DNA of 64,000 nucleotides. Origin: CBDBES01 sp965204465. GTDB lineage: Bacteria > Spirochaetota > Leptospiria > Turneriellales > CBDBES01. Positions 32,512-42,048 of this stretch are shown one piece after another (position 1 is the first letter of the stretch; the number at the start of each line of letters is the position of its first letter). The stretch is taken from positions 310,001-374,000 of the forward strand of contig CBDBES010000002.1 in assembly GCA_965204465.1 (NCBI GenBank), in the 5' to 3' direction. A program made the translations under genes and the position numbers. Below the pieces are notes generated by a model. It was not told the origin of the DNA. It searched no databases and saw nothing but the letters and a program-made list of their open reading frames with translations.

Positions 32512-35169
32512 ATGAAAAAAATTATATCAAGATATATTCTCATGGTCATTCCAGTCTTTTTTCTACTCAGTTGTTCTCAGGCATTAAAAGATGCCATTGC
32601 AGAGGCGCTCATAGGTGAAGGAAATAACAGTCTAGGTAGTGAAGATGCAGATATGGATACGATCATCAATGCTTTGGATAATTGCCCATCGGTTCCGAAT
32701 CCAGCCCAAATAGATGCCAATGAAGATGGCATCGGAGATATATGTGAAGATGCTGACTTGGACGGCATAGTTGATCTTCTGGACAATTGTTCTAGAATAA
32801 CCAACCCTGATCAGTTGGATTCTGATGGCGACGGTTTGGGTGATGCATGTGATATGGATGATCATGATGATGATGGAATACCCGACGCAACCGATGCCTG
32901 TCCGAATGTTCCCAGCAATGTAGAGTTTACGATCATCACATTAGATAGCGATAGTAATATACAGCAGAAGACTATAATGCCAAACAGTCGTGACTTTTGT
33001 ACTGATACAGATGATGATGGAGTATTCGATACAGTGGATAATTGCTATCTGATTCCTAACAGTGATCAGTCGAATGCAGACCTCAGAATCGGAGGAATGA
33101 ATGTTCGGTTTCAGATAGGTGGTCCATCGCAGCCGCCGCCAATACCTACAGGTCTAGATGGTAATATTTCATTGATGGACATAGTATTAGGCGATGCATG
33201 TGACAATGATGATGATAATGATGGTTTGGATGATGTTAATGATAACTCTCCCAAATGGATTCCACCCGTTCCATATGATCCCAACGACCCTGACCCAAAC
33301 AGAAGAAATCCTCATACTATCTATAACAATAGTATGCCTACGATAATGGTTCCAGACCCGTTGGATCCAACAATGCTAATGGAAGTACCAACTAGCAGTC
33401 AAGATCAAAGAGATACTGATGGTGATGGTATAGGAGATTTAGCTGATGATGATGATGATAATGATGGGATCGAGGATGTTGTGGATAACTGTCCTCTGAC
33501 GCCTACGAATGGGGAAAATCAAGATGATAGAGATGAAGATGGTTTAGGGGATGCATGTGATGGCACAGACGATGTAAGAGATACAGATGCACCTGCCTTT
33601 GATAATGCTGTCAGGAATGGGCAACCATTCAGAGTATTTACAAATAGTGACGCCAAGGAAGGCCCAGATCCAAATGATACGCCTAGAACTACCACAGAAA
33701 TGGGTAGTGATGGACAGATGTATCATTGTACTGTGCAAAAGCATATAGCCACTGCAGGCTATAATGAACTGTCTTTGTTAGATCCCACTCCAAGTGTCAT
33801 TTATCCAGGGGCCATTATACGCGGTGAAACCATTGATACGGGAGAATACATTCCGCTGGGAGGTGGGAAAAGAAGGCCTATCACTCTTTCTTTTTCGATC
33901 AATGGAATTGGTTCGGTTTCCAGAACAGTGGAAAATCCCAGTCTTAGTTCAGTAAGAGAGGCAATCAACGATGTTCTCCAAGAGGAAAACTTACAAGATC
34001 AGGTTCCTCCAGCGAATGCGCAACTTACCACCAGAACGGTTCACAGCGGTAATCAGTTTGGCATTGCATTTGGTGTTCAGGTCAATGCGACCATCACACC
34101 CAGCATTAGCGCATCTTTTGGATCTGATTTTTCATTCAATACCGAAGCAGATAGGAATAGATATATGACTGAATTTTCACACCGTTACTTCACGATTGAT
34201 ATAGACATACCCGCAAATCCAAGCGATTTCTATGAATCATTTCCGAATATTGTTGAGGATACGGAAGGTAGGCTTCCTGTACCAGTCTATGTAAGTTCGG
34301 TTACCCATGGCCGTCTGGCGTTTTTTGAAACAGTTTCAAATAGAAGCAGAACAGATATCATGGCAGCATTCAATGCAGGGCTTTCGATCGCAGATAGATT
34401 AGATTTAGAAACGAATCTTTCAATAGAACATCAGCGAACTTTAGAAACTGCAGAAACAAAGGTTACTACCATTGGGGGTAGCCAGCTTCAGGATGGGGCC
34501 ATCACCGATATCAGTTCCTTTGGTGATTATTTAGCCACTGGAGGACAAGATTACAGAACAGGTGTCGCAATCGCATACAGCCTTAGATTTCTAAGCAATA
34601 ACTCTGTCGCTAGGGTGAGTTTGAGCTCTAGCTATAATGTCAGAAATTGCTCCTTAGTTCCTAAAAGGGCTGATCCTGTAAGCTTGCAGATTAGGAGTAT
34701 AACCAGTGCTAATGATGATGGAGGGGGGAGAGACTATGAGATATTTGGTTCCCTTTATGTAGTGCGAACAAATCGATCTCCCGGGAACTATAACATAAAC
34801 ACCTGTCCAAATAATGTTCCACAGGAAAATCGTTTTTTCGATCTTCCTGTGCAAAACCTCATTACACGGATCACAAATATTCCTAAGGATGTTACAAGTA
34901 GAAACTTTACAGTCGCAGGAATACAAATAGAAACGAATGACAGTCCACCTAGGCCGGATAACAGAAATATACAGATATGTTCTCGTGTAATAGAAGACGA
35001 TAGAGGGGCAGGCAAAGGCGGTAGTGATGATCTTTTTTATGGGTCGATCGTCTTACCTATAGAAGATATTACTGATCCCATTGAATTCAATCAAAGTTCC
35101 TCTAGGTTTATAAGATTTACCCAAGGTAGAGGCTTTATACAGTTTGAGTTGCAGGCTTCACAACAATAG
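32512..35169 (+). CDS. Large lipoprotein with thrombospondin type 3 repeats
   Basis: 885 residues starting at an ATG preceded by AAAAGGAGG. The lipoprotein signal MVIPVFFLLSCSQ has Cys at 21. Residues about 45-360 hold calcium-binding TSP3-type units, such as DADMDTIINALDNCPSVPNPAQ, DADLDGIVDLLDNCSRITNPDQ, DSDGDGLGDACDMDDHDDDGIPDATDACP, DTDGDGIGDLADDDDDNDGIEDVVDNCP and DRDEDGLGDACDG. The rest, about 520 residues, is a novel-looking beta-rich region (ITLSFSINGIGSVSRTVENPSL, FSFNTEADRNRYMTEFSHRYFTIDIDIPANP) with an end like a secreted or surface domain. Probably exposed at the surface. The beta-barrel gene follows after about 100 bases, perhaps as partner. Confidence 0.85.
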   Translation: MKKIISRYILMVIPVFFLLSCSQALKDAIAEALIGEGNNSLGSEDADMDTIINALDNCPSVPNPAQIDANEDGIGDICEDADLDGIVDLLDNCSRITNPDQLDSDGDGLGDACDMDDHDDDGIPDATDACPNVPSNVEFTIITLDSDSNIQQKTIMPNSRDFCTDTDDDGVFDTVDNCYLIPNSDQSNADLRIGGMNVRFQIGGPSQPPPIPTGLDGNISLMDIVLGDACDNDDDNDGLDDVNDNSPKWIPPVPYDPNDPDPNRRNPHTIYNNSMPTIMVPDPLDPTMLMEVPTSSQDQRDTDGDGIGDLADDDDDNDGIEDVVDNCPLTPTNGENQDDRDEDGLGDACDGTDDVRDTDAPAFDNAVRNGQPFRVFTNSDAKEGPDPNDTPRTTTEMGSDGQMYHCTVQKHIATAGYNELSLLDPTPSVIYPGAIIRGETIDTGEYIPLGGGKRRPITLSFSINGIGSVSRTVENPSLSSVREAINDVLQEENLQDQVPPANAQLTTRTVHSGNQFGIAFGVQVNATITPSISASFGSDFSFNTEADRNRYMTEFSHRYFTIDIDIPANPSDFYESFPNIVEDTEGRLPVPVYVSSVTHGRLAFFETVSNRSRTDIMAAFNAGLSIADRLDLETNLSIEHQRTLETAETKVTTIGGSQLQDGAITDISSFGDYLATGGQDYRTGVAIAYSLRFLSNNSVARVSLSSSYNVRNCSLVPKRADPVSLQIRSITSANDDGGGRDYEIFGSLYVVRTNRSPGNYNINTCPNNVPQENRFFDLPVQNLITRITNIPKDVTSRNFTVAGIQIETNDSPPRPDNRNIQICSRVIEDDRGAGKGGSDDLFYGSIVLPIEDITDPIEFNQSSSRFIRFTQGRGFIQFELQASQQ

Positions 35170-35178
35170 TATTTTGAG

Positions 35179-35210
35179 CATCAATCCCATATATCTATGT
35201 GGGTTTGATG
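35179..35210 (+). terminator. Hairpin terminator candidate after the TSP3 lipoprotein gene
   Basis: CATCAA and CCCA (35179-35189) pair with TGGG and TTGATG (35200-35210) across a short loop, just past the stop codon. There is no long U-run, so termination may be partial and allow some read-through into the barrel gene. Confidence 0.5.
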
Positions 35211-35265
35211 TTCATTAAAAATGAGAAAAAAATTGTAAAATTAAAATAATTTAAGGAGTAAAAAA

Positions 35266-36456
35266 ATGAAATTAAATAAAATTTTCACTGTGCTCTTCTT
35301 ATGGAGCGCAAATTCGATATATGCAGACATGTTTGATATACAGAATGGTATACGGTTTGGTTTGGGTTTTGGGTATAACCAAGATTATCTGAACCAATCT
35401 AAAAGGCTTAGTATATTGGCTAATTATTTTGGCAACGGTGGATTGGAGCAAGACCATAAAAGCCGTTCGGCTCTTGAAGATGTTTTTAGCGAAGAGGGTA
35501 CTGGCCTATCCCAGGAATTAGGGGGCTGCCCTGATACTCCCTTTATCCTTGAGGCTCCAAAACCCATATCAGGGCCTGGAATTCCAGAAGGCACGGCAAT
35601 TGACCCTGTCTTCAGTAAATTTCTTTCGTCTTCCTGTAGCGCGAATAATGGTACTGGAACAGGCGCATCTCTGAATGGTTTCGAAATAGACCTGAATGTT
35701 CAATACAACCTTTTTCCATGGCTTTTCTTGAAAACTGGTTTTACATTTGGCCTCACTATCCCTCTTGAATATTCCATATTCAGCAATCTCGAGGGTGGAT
35801 TTGACAAAGAAATCTCTGTGGGTGTTTATGATGAAGATACCAGGGCGGGTGATGCGGTTCATTCAAATGGTGAGCGAATTATTCTCAATGAACTTTCACC
35901 TAGTATAGAAAACCTTGTGATCTTTGACTCTACGACGAATTTAAGATTTTCGGGCTATCATTTTCAATTACCTATTTTAATTGGCTTGAATTTGTTTAAA
36001 AATGATGTCAGTTCATTCTATTTCCTGGGAGGCGTTAGTATATCATTTGCGCGCTTAACGAAAGAGATTTCCAGCAATCATATCTTAAGAGAGGGTGATT
36101 CTCTGTTTGTACGATTTGAGCTGGAAAACGTTCGGAACAATATAAATGCCATTAGTGTTGGTCTGTTATGGGGCCTGGGAGGAGAATATGAAATATATGA
36201 AAATGTATCTCTATATGCAGAGGTAAGATTTCTTAAGAATATTGTATCAAATGCAGAAGTGAGCGGAACAGAGAAGGTGGAAGGACAAAAGTATGCATCA
36301 GATGCTCTAGAGGCTGAATTTATAGAAAGTATGGATAGAGGTAGTATCGCCAAGCCCTTACAAAGTGCTTCTTCTGATATCGGCGGCAATACTACTGATA
36401 TATTAAATTTAGATAATATTCGCTGGTTAGTAGGTACTACCTATAGACTATTTTAA
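35266..36456 (+). CDS. Outer-membrane beta-barrel protein
   Basis: 396 residues. The signal peptide is MKLNKIFTVLFLWSANSIYA with an AXA-like cleavage site, and GGAG lies seven bases before the ATG. The mature protein has many short alternating strands ending in aromatic residues (FEIDLNVQYNLFPWLFLKTGFTFGL, FYFLGGVSISFARL, NAISVGLLWGLGGEYEIYENVSLYAEVRFL) and finishes LVGTTYRLF, a C-terminal Phe as BamA recognises. This is an OmpA/OmpW-like barrel architecture with long extracellular loops. It probably belongs with the TSP3 lipoprotein upstream. No specific function is visible. The following gap (36457-36872) shows nothing recognisable. Confidence 0.8.
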   Translation: MKLNKIFTVLFLWSANSIYADMFDIQNGIRFGLGFGYNQDYLNQSKRLSILANYFGNGGLEQDHKSRSALEDVFSEEGTGLSQELGGCPDTPFILEAPKPISGPGIPEGTAIDPVFSKFLSSSCSANNGTGTGASLNGFEIDLNVQYNLFPWLFLKTGFTFGLTIPLEYSIFSNLEGGFDKEISVGVYDEDTRAGDAVHSNGERIILNELSPSIENLVIFDSTTNLRFSGYHFQLPILIGLNLFKNDVSSFYFLGGVSISFARLTKEISSNHILREGDSLFVRFELENVRNNINAISVGLLWGLGGEYEIYENVSLYAEVRFLKNIVSNAEVSGTEKVEGQKYASDALEAEFIESMDRGSIAKPLQSASSDIGGNTTDILNLDNIRWLVGTTYRLF

Positions 36457-36872
36457 CAGATTATTTTACTCAAATATTCTGTGTTCTTTCTTTGACCATG
36501 GATTGCCTTCAGGAAGGTGGTCTATCTTCTAATTAAGAAAAATATATGAAAGATATCATATTCTTTTGAGAGAAAAACTTCTTTACTTGGGGGTAATTTG
36601 TTGAAAAATTCCTTTGGAGATTAATTATTTTATAGATGCATTCTATGATCAAGCTTCATTTTAATCTTGAATTTTTGCAATAATCCCAACAAATAAAATT
36701 TTGTTTCCATTCTATGAAAGATAAGTAAAATGGCTTTACTTTTTATACAGGGGGGTGAGCTTAAGGTAGATTTCTAAAAATGATAATTGCGTTAGGCAAA
36801 AAATATGATGATGTCTCATGATTATTTTTTTGATCCTATAGCATGCAGGCATGGAATTTCTACTAAGGCTAG

Positions 36873-37130
36873 ATGAATATGGAAAATTTGGTACTTTATC
36901 ATTTTGAGAGTTGTCATTTTTGCAAGAAGGTAATCCGGTTCATAAAAGAAAATGATATAGATATCCCTATGGAAGATGTTCAGAAAAATGAAAAGGCACT
37001 CCAGGAATTATTAGATATTACAAAAAGATATACTGTTCCCTGTTTGATGATAGATGGCAAACCAATGCATGAATCAGAGAATATCATACAATGGTTGAGC
37101 GATAGGTTCCTAAATGCTGGAAAAAATTAA
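36873..37130 (+). CDS. Glutaredoxin / GST N-terminal domain-like thiol protein
   Basis: 85 residues, a single thioredoxin-like domain with dithiol motif CHFC (Cys14, Cys17) in LVLYHFESCHFCKKV. TVPCLMIDGKPMHESENIIQWLSDRF is the cis-proline loop and ES motif shared by glutaredoxins and glutathione-S-transferase N-termini, where they hold glutathione. It is the first gene of a tight run (overlapping bolA by 17 bases) that makes and uses glutathione. Confidence 0.88.
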   Translation: MNMENLVLYHFESCHFCKKVIRFIKENDIDIPMEDVQKNEKALQELLDITKRYTVPCLMIDGKPMHESENIIQWLSDRFLNAGKN

Positions 37131-37368
37131 ACAAACTTTAGAAAATGCAATTGCTGATTCTCAAGTATATGTATTTGACCCAAATTCAGATAATACTCAT
37201 TTTGAAGCAGTTGTTGTGAGTAAAGAATTTGAAGGAATCGCCCTTGTGAAACAACATCAAATGGTTTTAAAAGCCTTGCAAAAAGAATTTGACATGAATA
37301 CTGTACATGCGTTAAGTGTAAAGACTTATACTCCAGAAAAATGGGAACTGGAGCATTCTAAAAGATAA
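37114..37368 (+). CDS. bolA: BolA family protein
   Basis: 84 residues with the BolA fold: MLEKIKQTLENAIADSQVYVFD, FEAVVVSKEFEGIALVKQHQMVLKAL, and MNTVHALSVKTYTPEKWE. The invariant His of the fold (VHALSVKTYTPEKW) is present. BolA proteins bind monothiol glutaredoxins through a shared 2Fe-2S cluster; the CGFS glutaredoxin gene follows directly, which strongly supports that pairing. It overlaps the glutaredoxin-like gene upstream. Confidence 0.92.
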   Translation: MLEKIKQTLENAIADSQVYVFDPNSDNTHFEAVVVSKEFEGIALVKQHQMVLKALQKEFDMNTVHALSVKTYTPEKWELEHSKR

Positions 37369-37392
37369 CTAAATGAATAGGAGAAATTTAAG

Positions 37393-37722
37393 ATGTTAGA
37401 CGATAAAAAACTAGAAGCAGTCCAGAAAAAAATACAAGAAGATATTTTAGCTCACAGAGTAGTTTTGTATATGAAGGGTACGAGGCAAATGCCTCAATGT
37501 GGATTCTCTGCGAAAGTAGTTCAGATACTAGACAATAATGGGATGGATTATCAAACCTACAATGTTTTAGAGGATGATCATTTAAGGCAGGGGATCAAAA
37601 ATTTTTCGGATTGGCCCACAATCCCACAACTGTATGTAGATTCCAAATTCATTGGCGGATGTGACATTATAATGGAAATGGAACAAAGTGGAGAATTAAA
37701 TAAAATACTTGATCCTTCTTAA
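37393..37722 (+). CDS. grxD: Monothiol glutaredoxin (CGFS type)
   Basis: 109 residues. The active site is CGFS (Cys36) in MKGTRQMPQCGFSAKVVQIL. The conserved WPTIPQLYVDSKFIGGCDIIMEM provides the cis-Pro and glutathione-binding parts. CGFS glutaredoxins carry 2Fe-2S clusters bound with glutathione and deliver them to targets, working with BolA. It is flanked by bolA and gshA, so cofactor synthesis and carrier lie together. Confidence 0.94.
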   Translation: MLDDKKLEAVQKKIQEDILAHRVVLYMKGTRQMPQCGFSAKVVQILDNNGMDYQTYNVLEDDHLRQGIKNFSDWPTIPQLYVDSKFIGGCDIIMEMEQSGELNKILDPS

Positions 37723-37739
37723 ACTATACATTTATATCT

Positions 37740-39020
37740 ATGGAAAAGATTTTTTTAGATAAAATAAAACAAAAAAGACCAGAGATTGAATCGTGGCTAA
37801 AGAAATATGAAGAGAATGTGGGTATCCCCATTTATCTATCTACAGATATAAGGGATGCTGATTTTAAAATGGCGGTTGTCGATTCTAACTTATTTCCAGC
37901 TGGCTTTAATAATATTTGTAAAGATGATTTAGAAAAAGCTCCTGGTATAATGAAAAATGCCATTGCAAGAAGGATAACAAAATGTGATCATATATTATTA
38001 TACATAGAAGAACATACCAGAAATAAATGGTATTTAGAACATGTATATACTTTAAAAAAGATCATGGAGAAGGCTGGCTTTAATATTACCATTGCTACTT
38101 CAGGTGAAATAGAAAAAGTAAATATACAAAACGGTAAGAATAAACCTTTATTGAATATAGAAACACAATTAAATAATTCATTTCAATTATATCCCATTTC
38201 AAGTATTTTTCCTCATGGTACTCTCAATGGAAATTCGTTTGATCTGATCCTATTGAACAATGATCTGACCCAGGAAGTCCCTTCTTTTTTAAAAGAAACT
38301 AAATTGCAAACAATTCCTTCTTTTAATGCTGGATGGCATACAAGACAAAAATCTTTTCACTTTAGATATCAGTATGAATTGCTTTTGGAACTTTCTGGAA
38401 TCACAGGGATCGATCCCTGGTTTTTTTCCTGTTTAGATAAAAGAGTGCCTTCCATAGATATAAATTCAGCAATGGATAGAGAAAAATTATTCGATTTGTC
38501 TTCTGATCTGCTCAATGGTATTCAAAAGAAGTATAAGGAATACAATATTCTTAAAGAACCATTTATATTTTTAAAAGCAGATTATGGAACTTATGGCATG
38601 GCTGTTCTTTCCATCAAAGACCCTATGACACTAAAGAATTTGAATCGAAAGGCACGAAATAAGCTTTCTAAAGGAAAGGGTTCTACGGTTATCAGTTCTT
38701 ATCTCTTACAAGAAGGAGTTCCCAGTATTCATAAGGTAGATAAAAGTCCTGCGGAAGTATGCCTTTATCAGATAGACAACCAATATATTGGAAGTTTTTA
38801 TCGTGTCCATGAAATGAAAAGCGATACAGACAATTTGAATAGTTCTGGCATGTATTTCAAAAGTATTGGCAAAGATAGGCATTCTCAATGTAAAGATTTT
38901 TTAGGCAGTGATCTTTTATATTCTTATTATTTGCTAAGCCGTATTGCAGGACTTGCTTGCATGAAAGAAATTCAAGAACTAGATGAAGAACAAAAATATG
39001 AAGTTTGCCTTTCTAATTGA
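37740..39020 (+). CDS. gshA: Glutamate--cysteine ligase, TIGR02049-type
   Basis: 426 residues. The start MEKIFLDKIKQKRPEIESWLKKYEENVGIPIYLSTDIRDADFKMAVVDSNLFPAGFNNI is characteristic of the Acidithiobacillus-type GshA family, different in sequence from the enterobacterial enzyme. It catalyses ATP-dependent coupling of glutamate to cysteine, the first step of glutathione synthesis. Other family blocks include DLILLNNDL, GWHTRQKSFHF and FIFLKADYGTYGMAVLSI. The 3' end overlaps gshB, which fits coupled translation. Assignment rests on family recognition plus context. Confidence 0.88.
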   Translation: MEKIFLDKIKQKRPEIESWLKKYEENVGIPIYLSTDIRDADFKMAVVDSNLFPAGFNNICKDDLEKAPGIMKNAIARRITKCDHILLYIEEHTRNKWYLEHVYTLKKIMEKAGFNITIATSGEIEKVNIQNGKNKPLLNIETQLNNSFQLYPISSIFPHGTLNGNSFDLILLNNDLTQEVPSFLKETKLQTIPSFNAGWHTRQKSFHFRYQYELLLELSGITGIDPWFFSCLDKRVPSIDINSAMDREKLFDLSSDLLNGIQKKYKEYNILKEPFIFLKADYGTYGMAVLSIKDPMTLKNLNRKARNKLSKGKGSTVISSYLLQEGVPSIHKVDKSPAEVCLYQIDNQYIGSFYRVHEMKSDTDNLNSSGMYFKSIGKDRHSQCKDFLGSDLLYSYYLLSRIAGLACMKEIQELDEEQKYEVCLSN

Positions 39021-39954
39021 TCCCCTGAAAACTTTGAATATTGCTAAAGATACTTCATTGCTTTTAATGTCAGAAGCATTTAAAAGAAAACATAGAACAT
39101 TCATATTTACTCAGGATGACATTACTCTTCAAGGAGATGTGGTAACTATTGCGTTGCAAAGAATTTTGAGAAGAGATGGTGTGAATTCTCTTTCATTCAA
39201 TGTTGACTCTATTACCAAAATGAAGGCAGAAGAATTGGATGCTATTTTCATTCGGAAAGATCCTCCCTTTGATCAAAATTATTTGAGCAATACCTGGATA
39301 TTAGAATTTGTAAGCAAGAAAGTATTGATCCTAAATGATCCCAGAGGAATAAGGAATACAAATGAAAAAATTTGCGCCCATCATTTTAAAAAATTCATTC
39401 CTGAAACATTGATCACTAAAAATATAGCGGATTATAAATATTTTTTAAAGCAACACAAGAATGTTATTTTGAAGCCAATTGATGGGTTCTCTGGAAAGAA
39501 TATTTTTCTAGTCCGTCAAAATGATCTCAATGCTAATGCTATTTTTGAAAATATTACCAAAGATAAAAAAGACTATATTATTGTTCAAAAATATATAAGA
39601 TCCGCCACCTTAGGTGATAAGCGTATCTTACTCCTGAATGGGGAGCCACTAGGGGCTATTTTAAGATTACATTCAAAGGGAGACCACAGAAATAATTTTG
39701 CTGCAGGAGGCAGTGCTCAAAAAATAAAGATCAATAAAAAAGACATGGAGATCGTAAATGCTTTAAAACCCTATTTGCAAAAAAACGGCCTTTATTTTGT
39801 TGGAATTGACATCATTGGTACATTTTTAACAGAGATAAATGTAACCTCTCCTACTTGTTTACAGGAAATGAATAAAATATATAATAAGAATTTAGAAAAA
39901 AATGTAATTGATTTTGTAGAAGAATCAGTAAAGAAATTTAAAAGATGCGCATAG
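38998..39954 (+). CDS. gshB: Glutathione synthetase
   Basis: ATP-grasp enzyme adding glycine to gamma-glutamylcysteine. The start MKFAFLIDPLKTLNIAKDTS matches the family; a second in-frame ATG at 38983 would add five residues. Motifs: DAIFIRKDPPFDQNYL, LNDPRGIRNTNEK, VILKPIDGFSGKNIFLV, GDKRILLLNGEPLGAILRL, NNFAAGGSAQKI and INVTSPTCLQEM. About 318 residues. It overlaps gshA by 23 bases upstream and hslV by 10 bases downstream, so transcription continues into hslVU. Confidence 0.95.
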   Translation: MKFAFLIDPLKTLNIAKDTSLLLMSEAFKRKHRTFIFTQDDITLQGDVVTIALQRILRRDGVNSLSFNVDSITKMKAEELDAIFIRKDPPFDQNYLSNTWILEFVSKKVLILNDPRGIRNTNEKICAHHFKKFIPETLITKNIADYKYFLKQHKNVILKPIDGFSGKNIFLVRQNDLNANAIFENITKDKKDYIIVQKYIRSATLGDKRILLLNGEPLGAILRLHSKGDHRNNFAAGGSAQKIKINKKDMEIVNALKPYLQKNGLYFVGIDIIGTFLTEINVTSPTCLQEMNKIYNKNLEKNVIDFVEESVKKFKRCA

Positions 39955-40487
39955 ATATTCATGGGACCACGATTATTTGTATTAAAAGAGGGGATCAGGT
40001 ATCCATGGCTGGGGATGGACAGGTATCCTCTAACCAGGCTATTTTAAAGGGCAACGCTGTAAAAGTTCGTAAGATATTCGATGAAAAAATCATGATCGGT
40101 TTTGCAGGTGCCACAGCGGATGCATTTACCCTTATGGAGCTTTTTGAAGCTAAGTTAAAGGCATTCAGCGGTAACTTAATGCGATCCTCGGTAGAATTAG
40201 CCAAAGACTGGCGTACCGATCGCATATTAAGAAGATTAGAAGCAATGATGATCGTTTCTGACGGAAAACAAGTACTTTTATTGACCGGAAATGGAGATGT
40301 GATTGAACCAGAGGAAGGTATTGTTGCCATTGGTTCGGGAGGTAATTATGCATTATCCGCAGCAAAGGCCTTATTAAAACATACCAAGTTGGGTGCCAGT
40401 GAAATTGCAGAAGAATCTCTCCGGATTGCAGCAAATGTATGTATTTACACAAATGAAAATATTATTCTTGAAACTCTGAGGCAATAA
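39945..40487 (+). CDS. hslV: ATP-dependent protease subunit HslV
   Basis: 180-residue N-terminal-nucleophile peptidase of the HslUV complex. The N-terminus MRIDIHGTTIICIKRG contains the catalytic Thr after HG; the propeptide is a little longer than usual. Family blocks are VSMAGDGQVS, GFAGATADAFTLMELFEAKL, AKDWRTDRILRRLEAMM and GIVAIGSGGNYALSAAKAL. It forms a double hexamer capped by HslU and degrades unfolded proteins. hslU follows after a short gap. Confidence 0.96.
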   Translation: MRIDIHGTTIICIKRGDQVSMAGDGQVSSNQAILKGNAVKVRKIFDEKIMIGFAGATADAFTLMELFEAKLKAFSGNLMRSSVELAKDWRTDRILRRLEAMMIVSDGKQVLLLTGNGDVIEPEEGIVAIGSGGNYALSAAKALLKHTKLGASEIAEESLRIAANVCIYTNENIILETLRQ

Positions 40488-40503
40488 AATATTGTAGTTG
40501 TCT

Positions 40504-41865
40504 ATGATTCAAGGCCTTACCCCCAAACAAATTGTAAAAAAACTCGATGAGTTTATTATAGGGCAAGAAGAAGCTAAAAAGTCTGTCTCAATTGCCTTAC
40601 GGAATCGTTCCAGAAGAATGGCATTAGGGGATGATCCTCTTAAAGATGATATTCATCCCAAAAATATCATCATGATCGGCCCTACCGGTGTTGGTAAAAC
40701 AGAAATAGCCAGACGACTGGCGAAACTTGTATATTCTCCCTTTGTTAAAATAGAAGCTACTAAATATACAGAAGTAGGCTATGTAGGAAGAGATGTAGAG
40801 AGTATGATACGAGATCTGGTAAATACTTCTTTAAAAATGGTACGCTGTGAACATGAGAAACAAGTTATTAAACAGGCAGGAATAAATGCAGAGAATCGCA
40901 TTATTGACATTCTGGTAGAAGGGGCGGATAAAGGAGTTAAAAAAGATTCTATTACCAAGACGGCAGATACCATAGATACTCAGGAGGAATCTATAAAATC
41001 TATTTTTCGTAAAAAATTGCAGAACGGGTTACTGGAAGAAAAAGAAATAAAGATAAAGGCTAGTTCACCACAACAGCCCACTATGCAGATCATGGCCATG
41101 CCTGGATTGGAAGAAGTAGAAAATCAAATGCAGAATATTCTGGGCGATTTTTTCCCAAAAAAAAAGAAAAATAAAACACTCAAAATAAAACATGCCAGGA
41201 AGATGTTGATTGAAGAAGAGATAGAAAATCTTCTGGATTTTGACAAGATCAAGGCAGAGGCTATTGAAAGAGCCGAACAAAATGGCATTATCTTTATAGA
41301 TGAAATAGATAAAATAGTGGGTAGATCGGTAAAAGGTTCCGCGGATGTCTCCAGAGAAGGTGTGCAAAGGGATATTCTACCTCTTGTAGAAGGGTCTACT
41401 GTGAATACCAGATACGGACAGGTAAGAACGGATCATGTTTTATTTATTGCAGCTGGTGCTTTTCATGTGGCCCAGGTTTCTGATCTTATTCCTGAATTAC
41501 AAGGACGTTTTCCAATAAGGGTTGAGCTAAAAGCTTTACAGGAAAAAGACTATATGGCCATACTTCAAAATCCAAAAAATGCCTTAAGTAAGCAATACCA
41601 GGCACTTTTGTCTACAGAAGAAATTATATTGGTTTTTGAAAACTCTGGTTATAAAGCCATTTCTCAAATCGCCCACCAAATGAATATGCAAAATGAAAAT
41701 ATAGGGGCCAGACGCTTACATACCATCATGGAGAAGTTGCTAGAGGATGTATCTTTTGATACAGAGAAATACTCCAGAAAAGAAATATGCATTGATGATA
41801 AATTTGTAGAAAAACAATTAAAGAATATTGTAGAAGATCAGGATATTTCTAAATACATCCTCTAA
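40504..41865 (+). CDS. hslU: ATP-dependent protease ATPase subunit HslU
   Basis: Unfoldase ring that feeds HslV. The ATG at 40504 (MIQGLTPKQIVKKLDEFIIGQ) is preferred over an in-frame TTG six bases earlier. Motifs: Walker A GPTGVGKT, the pore-loop region VEATKYTEVGYVGRDVESMIRDLV, the variable I domain (about 110-235), Walker B GIIFIDEIDKI, DILPLVEGSTVNTRYGQVRTDHVLFIAAGAFH, sensor LQGRFPIRVEL and GARRLHTIMEKLLEDVSF. The C-terminal DISKYIL inserts into HslV. 453 residues, normal length. Last gene of the glutathione-protease run. Confidence 0.96.
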   Translation: MIQGLTPKQIVKKLDEFIIGQEEAKKSVSIALRNRSRRMALGDDPLKDDIHPKNIIMIGPTGVGKTEIARRLAKLVYSPFVKIEATKYTEVGYVGRDVESMIRDLVNTSLKMVRCEHEKQVIKQAGINAENRIIDILVEGADKGVKKDSITKTADTIDTQEESIKSIFRKKLQNGLLEEKEIKIKASSPQQPTMQIMAMPGLEEVENQMQNILGDFFPKKKKNKTLKIKHARKMLIEEEIENLLDFDKIKAEAIERAEQNGIIFIDEIDKIVGRSVKGSADVSREGVQRDILPLVEGSTVNTRYGQVRTDHVLFIAAGAFHVAQVSDLIPELQGRFPIRVELKALQEKDYMAILQNPKNALSKQYQALLSTEEIILVFENSGYKAISQIAHQMNMQNENIGARRLHTIMEKLLEDVSFDTEKYSRKEICIDDKFVEKQLKNIVEDQDISKYIL

Positions 41866-42048
41866 TATATTTGGTCAAAATTGAATATGTTCCGTGGAAG
41901 TTATCATGAAGTTTTGGAGCAGTGAGCATAGAAAACTTCCCCTCTGTTTCTAATTCTTCTGATATTTGAACTCACCTGGGTCAATTGGTCTGGAAATGGA
42001 AAGTTCATGCCAGATTTTTTCCATGATCATTACATCTTTTGAGTGTTT

